This document shows positions 60,456 to 64,000 of a stretch of 64,000 bases of DNA, one piece after another (positions within the stretch are counted from its first letter, which is position 1; the number at the start of each line of letters is the position of its first letter). The notes under the pieces were generated by a model. That model was not told where the DNA came from. It saw nothing but the letters and a program-made list of their open reading frames with translations, and did not search any database. The stretch is from Fibrobacter sp. UBA7003. GTDB taxonomy: Bacteria; Fibrobacterota; Fibrobacteria; Fibrobacterales; Fibrobacteraceae. The stretch lies in assembly GCA_002449765.1 (NCBI GenBank), contig DJXN01000004.1, forward strand, positions 104,932 to 168,931. The letters are read 5' to 3'. The translations under genes were made by a program, and so were the position numbers.

Positions 60456-61076
60456 ATGATTCTCTGGACCGTTCGCCATACCAAGCCCTACAACCCGAAT
60501 GACGTCTGCTACGGACGACTCGACTTTGACGTATCCCCCTCATTCAAAGACGAGGCAAAAAGCGCCATCGATGACTACCTGAAGGCCGGCCCGCACCCGA
60601 CGCGGCTGATCAGCAGCCCGCTCCTGCGCTGTATGCGTCTTGCAGAAAAATTTTCACAAGCCACGGGACTTGCAATCGAGAGGGACGACCGGCTCATGGA
60701 GATTAACTTCGGCACCTGGGAAGGGCAGAAACTCACGGCGGTCCCCCGCACCGAGATGCACACCTGGAAAAGCGACTGGCGTGGGTTCAGGTTCCCGGAC
60801 GGCGAAAGCTTCCACGACGTGGACAAACGCGTCGAGACGCTACTCGACACGCTCGACGACAACGGCGAATTCCTGTGGATAAGCCATGCGGGCGTAATCG
60901 CGGCCTTGCAGCACTTTGCCTGCGGACTGCCGGACGAGGTCTTCGTCGAAGGAATGTTCAGCTACGCGATGGTCTCGCGTTTCGAATTCGCGCGCAACAG
61001 CGAAGGGCACTTCCGCGGGAAATTCACGACCGTGCATGAAGGCATCAAGATGCCGCCGCTCAAGATGGGCGACTAA
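60456..61076 (+). CDS. Histidine phosphatase family protein, CobC-like
   Basis: A 206-aa phosphatase. The catalytic RHT is in VRHTKPYNPNDVCYGRLDF, and CYGRLD after it is the signature by which alpha-ribazole phosphatases (CobC) are recognised. A second conserved part is SSPLLRCMRLAE, the acid/base glutamate is near LMEINFGTWEG, and the second histidine is in WISHAGVIAAL. If CobC-like, it removes the phosphate from alpha-ribazole-phosphate in cobamide synthesis, but no cobamide gene is near, so a general phosphatase is possible. The start is the ATG at 60456; the frame upstream crosses the SRP-like RNA and the repeat. It ends two bases from the next, convergent gene. Confidence 0.85.
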   Translation: MILWTVRHTKPYNPNDVCYGRLDFDVSPSFKDEAKSAIDDYLKAGPHPTRLISSPLLRCMRLAEKFSQATGLAIERDDRLMEINFGTWEGQKLTAVPRTEMHTWKSDWRGFRFPDGESFHDVDKRVETLLDTLDDNGEFLWISHAGVIAALQHFACGLPDEVFVEGMFSYAMVSRFEFARNSEGHFRGKFTTVHEGIKMPPLKMGD

Positions 61077-61078
61077 CG

Positions 61079-62089
61079 CTAGAAGTCAAACGAGACCAGC
61101 GCCTGCGCGCCACCCGTAAAATTCGGGAGCAGTGCAAAGTGCATCGGGTTGTCGAAGTCGCTCAGCAAAGCATCGACAACCGCATCGCCGAGGGAATACA
61201 GGTAGATAAGCGCCAATCCCCAAATGTACTGGTTCCTGTTCTTGCGGTAATAGGTCACGCGTTCCTTCACGCGTTCCAGTTCCTCCTTGCTGGACTGCTC
61301 GCTTTCCAGGAAATGCTTGCGATCGAGGTAGTATTCCACCATGTTCTGCGAGGTGCGGATACTCGCCGCCGCCCCGATGAGTCCCATATAAAGTAAGCCC
61401 GCCTTGCCAAACTCGCCATTGTACATTTGTCCGAGTCCCGGAATAAGCCCAAGCAACAGCGCCGTCGTCATGCTGCGGAGTTCCACGCTCCTGTAGTTGT
61501 TATTGTACCAGATGCCGAAAGCGTCCATCATCCCATACAAGTGAAGGCCGAACAGCCAGGCATTCTCGGCGTAGCGCAGGTCCTCCTGCTCCATCTTCTT
61601 GTCGCTCTTCTCGCGCACGCGGTTTGCATACTCGTTCCGCTTGTTCTGGTAATAGGCCAGGCTGTCGCGGTTGTCCATTTCGCGTATAATCTTCGTATAC
61701 ATCGATACGGAATCGCGGAAGGGTTGCGCCTGTTCGAGCACGCGGTCCTTCTGCCAAGCCTTGTTGATATACACTTCGTAAAAGAGCAGCGCCTCGATAC
61801 CCGTGATGAACCCGCCCCGAACGTAATGTTCCGTATAGTAATGCCCTCCGCCCGGCAAAATACTCAGGAGCATGGTAAGTCCAAGCGAATTGCGCTTCGT
61901 GGGAATATCCCACTCGTTCACGGGAAGCGTGTCTATGGATTCAATACCCGTCTTGCCCTTCACCAGCGGGTCACCCACAAAAGAGGACGAATCTGGCTGT
62001 ACGGAATCCGCCGGAACCGTCTGCGCAGCCGATACGCCAGCAAAAACGAGGCTCGCAAGCAGGATTATGGCAGACAGGTATTTAAACAT
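61079..62089 (-). CDS. DUF5683-like membrane protein
   Basis: A 336-aa protein with a signal peptide (ILLASLVFAGVSAAQ) and two hydrophobic hairpins with the same pattern: GLTMLLSILPGGGHYYTEHYVRGG near residue 70 and LLLGLIPGLGQMYNGEFGKAG near 210. The PG(L)GQ/HxYNxxxxxG pattern is that of DUF5683 and related TM2-like domains. A charged helical segment lies between them. The function is unknown; such proteins are common in Bacteroidota-like genomes. A TATATTTC box ends six bases before the ATG. Confidence 0.75.
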   Translation of the reverse strand: MFKYLSAIILLASLVFAGVSAAQTVPADSVQPDSSSFVGDPLVKGKTGIESIDTLPVNEWDIPTKRNSLGLTMLLSILPGGGHYYTEHYVRGGFITGIEALLFYEVYINKAWQKDRVLEQAQPFRDSVSMYTKIIREMDNRDSLAYYQNKRNEYANRVREKSDKKMEQEDLRYAENAWLFGLHLYGMMDAFGIWYNNNYRSVELRSMTTALLLGLIPGLGQMYNGEFGKAGLLYMGLIGAAASIRTSQNMVEYYLDRKHFLESEQSSKEELERVKERVTYYRKNRNQYIWGLALIYLYSLGDAVVDALLSDFDNPMHFALLPNFTGGAQALVSFDF

Positions 62090-62095
62090 CGTAAA

Positions 62096-62103
62096 GAAAT
62101 ATA
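62096..62103 (-). promoter_or_regulatory. TATATTTC -7 box
   Basis: Minus-strand box six bases before the ATG at 62089. Confidence 0.45.
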
Positions 62104-62226
62104 GTTAAATGCGAGAAACCGGGTGCGCAGGGCGACTCCGAAAAATATATTTTTCAAGAAAATTTCAGGTTTTATCTACAATGTCATTTTATGACACACA
62201 ATTATTCTAAATTACGGAGTATGGAA

Positions 62227-62817
62227 ATGAAGAACGAACAAGCCGTCACGGACGCAAACATCGAAGGCATGGAAATCGAGGCCAGCGCACTCGAAGCAAA
62301 AATTGCCGAACTGGTCCGCGCCATCAAGGTGACCCTCATCGAACGCGGCGAGATGATGGCAACAGCGGAATCGTGCACGGGCGGGCTTGTAGCGTCGAGC
62401 ATCGTGAACGAGCCCGGTTCTTCAGAAGTCCTTGCAGGCGGAATCGTCGCCTACCAGAACGAGATCAAGGAAAAGCTCCTCGGAGTCCGCCACGAGACCC
62501 TCGAACAGTTCGGTGCCGTAAGCGAACAGACCGTCCAGGAAATGTCCAAAGGCGCACTCGAAAGGTTCGGCTGCCAGTGGGCTGTATCCACCTCGGGCAT
62601 CGCGGGGCCGGGCGGGGCCGTCCCGGGCAAGCCCGTGGGCACCGTCTGGATGTCGATTTCCTGGAAAACAGGCAACAATTGTTTGCAAAATGAGGCTTTT
62701 TGTAAAATTTTCGACGGTGACAGGCACAAAGTGAGGCTCAAAACCGTTTTTATAGTGCTGGGCAAGCTACTTTTTTTGTTAAATAACCAAAAAAGCACTT
62801 GCACAAGTGAACACTAA
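62227..62817 (+). CDS. CinA C-terminal domain protein (nicotinamide-nucleotide amidase, PncC-like)
   Basis: A 196-aa protein made of the CinA C-terminal domain alone, which deamidates nicotinamide mononucleotide. Core motifs: [17 protein letters not shown] (nucleophile region), [59 protein letters not shown] and FDGDRHKVR. The tail is slightly unusual, with cysteines and asparagines ([11 protein letters not shown]) before GDR. GGAG at 62216-62219 suits the ATG at 62227; ATGs at 62221 and 62191 are possible. It lies directly upstream of recA, as cinA does in many bacteria, but recA also has its own promoter. Confidence 0.9.
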   Translation: MKNEQAVTDANIEGMEIEASALEAKIAELVRAIKVTLIERGEMMATAESCTGGLVASSIVNEPGSSEVLAGGIVAYQNEIKEKLLGVRHETLEQFGAVSEQTVQEMSKGALERFGCQWAVSTSGIAGPGGAVPGKPVGTVWMSISWKTGNNCLQNEAFCKIFDGDRHKVRLKTVFIVLGKLLFLLNNQKSTCTSEH

Positions 62818-62829
62818 ATAATATATTTA
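62799..62829 (+). promoter_or_regulatory. TTG-N20-TATATTTA promoter of recA
   Basis: TTG (62799-62801) and TATATTTA (62822-62829) lie 29 bases before the ATG at 62859, so recA can be transcribed apart from the cinA-like gene, whose last codons contain the -33 element. Confidence 0.5.
62800..62813 (-). promoter_or_regulatory. Probable LexA box in front of recA
   Basis: On the minus strand the site TGTTCACTTGTGCA fits the box I recall for Fibrobacter LexA (TGC-N-C-N4-GTGCA) at every fixed position but one. It also contains the palindrome CACTTG-CA-CAAGTG (62796-62809). It overlaps the -33 end of the recA promoter, a good place for repression. Confidence 0.55.
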
Positions 62830-62858
62830 GACAAGAAAAACAAAAAATGGAGTCCAAT

Positions 62859-63956
62859 ATGGCAAAGAAAAACACGACACCCACAAGCAACCTTTCCGCC
62901 GACAAGGCAAAGGCGGTCGAAGCCGCCATTGCGCAGATCGAAAAGAACTATGGTAAAGGTTCCATCATGGCTCTCGGACAGCAGCCCGTCGAAGAGATCC
63001 CCGTCATCCCGACCGGGTGCATCCAGCTCGACATGGCTCTCGGCGTGGGAGGCTTCCCCCGCGGCCGCATCATCGAAATCTACGGTCCCGAATCTTCCGG
63101 CAAGACGACGCTTACCCTGCACGCCATCGCCGAAGCCCAGAAACTCGGCGGAGTCGCAGCCTTCATCGATGCGGAACATGCCTTCGACGCGGTCTACGCC
63201 CGCAAGCTCGGTGTCGACATCGAATCCCTCCTCGTTTCCCAGCCAGACACTGGCGAACAGGCCCTTGACATCGCCGAAACGCTCGTCCGCTCCGGCGCCA
63301 TCGACATCATCGTAATCGACTCCGTGGCCGCCCTCGTGCCACAGGCCGAAATCAACGGAGAAATGGGCGACAACCACGTGGGTCTGCAGGCTCGCCTCAT
63401 GAGCCAGGCGCTCCGCAAGCTCACCGGCATCCTTTCGAAGTCCAACACCTGCATGCTCTTCATCAACCAGCTGCGCATGAAGATCGGCGTGATGTTCGGG
63501 AACCCCGAGACCACCACCGGCGGCAACGCCCTCAAGTTCTACGCCACCCAGCGTATCGACATCCGCCGTATCGCAGCCATCAAGGACGGCGAAGAGGTCA
63601 TCGGCAACCGCACTCGCGTGAAGGTCGTCAAGAACAAGGTCGCGGCCCCGTTTACCCAGTGCGAATTCGACATCCTCTACGGTTGCGGAATCTCCCGCGA
63701 AGCCTCCATCCTTGACCTTGCATGCGAGCTCGACATCATCCAGAAGAGCGGAGCCTGGTTCAGCTACAACAACGAACGCATCGGCCAGGGCCGCGAGAAC
63801 GCCCGCCTGTTCCTCAAGGACAATCCGGAACTCTGCTCCGAAATCGAGCAGAAGATCCGCGAGAGCATGAAGGACGTGGAACTCTTCAAGCTCGGCGAAA
63901 ACGACGCGCTCGAAGCCGACGACGACGCCGAAATCAGCGCAGTCGAAGAAGGCTAG
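62859..63956 (+). CDS. recA: Recombinase A
   Basis: A 365-aa RecA of full length, the strand-exchange protein and SOS coprotease. Walker A is [14 protein letters not shown], Walker B is [14 protein letters not shown], the L2 DNA-binding loop is [16 protein letters not shown], and [10 protein letters not shown]-type sequence appears as [14 protein letters not shown]. The acidic C-terminal tail ends [15 protein letters not shown] choose the ATG at 62859 (MAKKN) because GGAG lies six bases before it; the ATG at 62847 would add MESN. The gene is complete, and 43 bases remain to the window end. Confidence 0.98.
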   Translation: MAKKNTTPTSNLSADKAKAVEAAIAQIEKNYGKGSIMALGQQPVEEIPVIPTGCIQLDMALGVGGFPRGRIIEIYGPESSGKTTLTLHAIAEAQKLGGVAAFIDAEHAFDAVYARKLGVDIESLLVSQPDTGEQALDIAETLVRSGAIDIIVIDSVAALVPQAEINGEMGDNHVGLQARLMSQALRKLTGILSKSNTCMLFINQLRMKIGVMFGNPETTTGGNALKFYATQRIDIRRIAAIKDGEEVIGNRTRVKVVKNKVAAPFTQCEFDILYGCGISREASILDLACELDIIQKSGAWFSYNNERIGQGRENARLFLKDNPELCSEIEQKIRESMKDVELFKLGENDALEADDDAEISAVEEG

Positions 63957-64000
63957 TCGATAGCCCCGAATTCTTCCTAAACCAAAAAACTCCGTTCCCT

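Noticed and set aside
1-64000. CRISPR array, prophage, rRNA operon or toxin-antitoxin pair
   Set aside because: No regularly spaced identical repeats, phage structural genes, rRNA signatures or short paired toxin/antitoxin frames were found.

Overview
The window looks like chromosomal DNA from a Fibrobacter species or close relative (Fibrobacterota). The reasons are a FISUMP-type lipoprotein with a long polyserine linker, giant secreted cadherin-repeat proteins, a T9SS-like C-terminal sorting tail, Bacteroidota-like promoters (TTG, 19-20 nt, TAnnTTTG) in front of genes and stable RNAs, and a near match to the LexA box I recall for F. succinogenes in front of recA. No database search was possible, so the taxon is an inference.

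Layout. 1-2.3 kb: the end of a pentapeptide-repeat gene, then radA. 2.35-5.3 kb: an A+T-rich stretch with two unrecognised secreted-protein genes and a highly palindromic non-coding block, bounded by two copies of a 168-bp element with terminal inverted repeats; the first copy abuts a broken HD-GYP gene. 5.3-15.4 kb: dCMP deaminase, an SDR oxidoreductase behind a candidate small transcript, a lipoprotein, an XRE/zinc-ribbon regulator, topoisomerase III (whose frame contains several intergenic-type repeats), a YihY membrane protein, an outer-membrane protein and a short UvrA paralogue. 15.4-25.6 kb: a sensor-type SpoIIE phosphatase with an internal 40-aa duplication, a nitroreductase, metG, envelope proteins, glutaminyl cyclase, an M23/LysM peptidase, thiE and a type IV pilin-like protein. 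25.6-30.8 kb: a minus-strand run scpB-mutS-HD hydrolase-thiH. 31.3-35.4 kb: FISUMP lipoprotein, MBOAT acyltransferase with a small secreted partner, tRNA-Asn and endonuclease IV.

35.4-60 kb is the surface-protein block, all on the minus strand. A FecR-domain protein, a beta-helix/barrel outer-membrane protein and a GLUG-repeat protein with a T9SS-like tail form one tightly overlapping operon that runs into nfo. Upstream are two paralogous giant proteins (3181 and 2002 aa). They share an N-terminal domain, a Calx-beta-like and a tandem-95-like domain, a variable number of cadherin repeats and a nearly identical ~690-aa C-terminal module. 60-64 kb: an SRP-RNA-like gene, a histidine phosphatase, a DUF5683-like membrane protein, cinA and recA.

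DNA repair and genome maintenance genes are frequent (radA, topB, uvrA-like, mutS, scpB, nfo, recA). Three kinds of dispersed repeat recur between genes and, unusually, inside reading frames.
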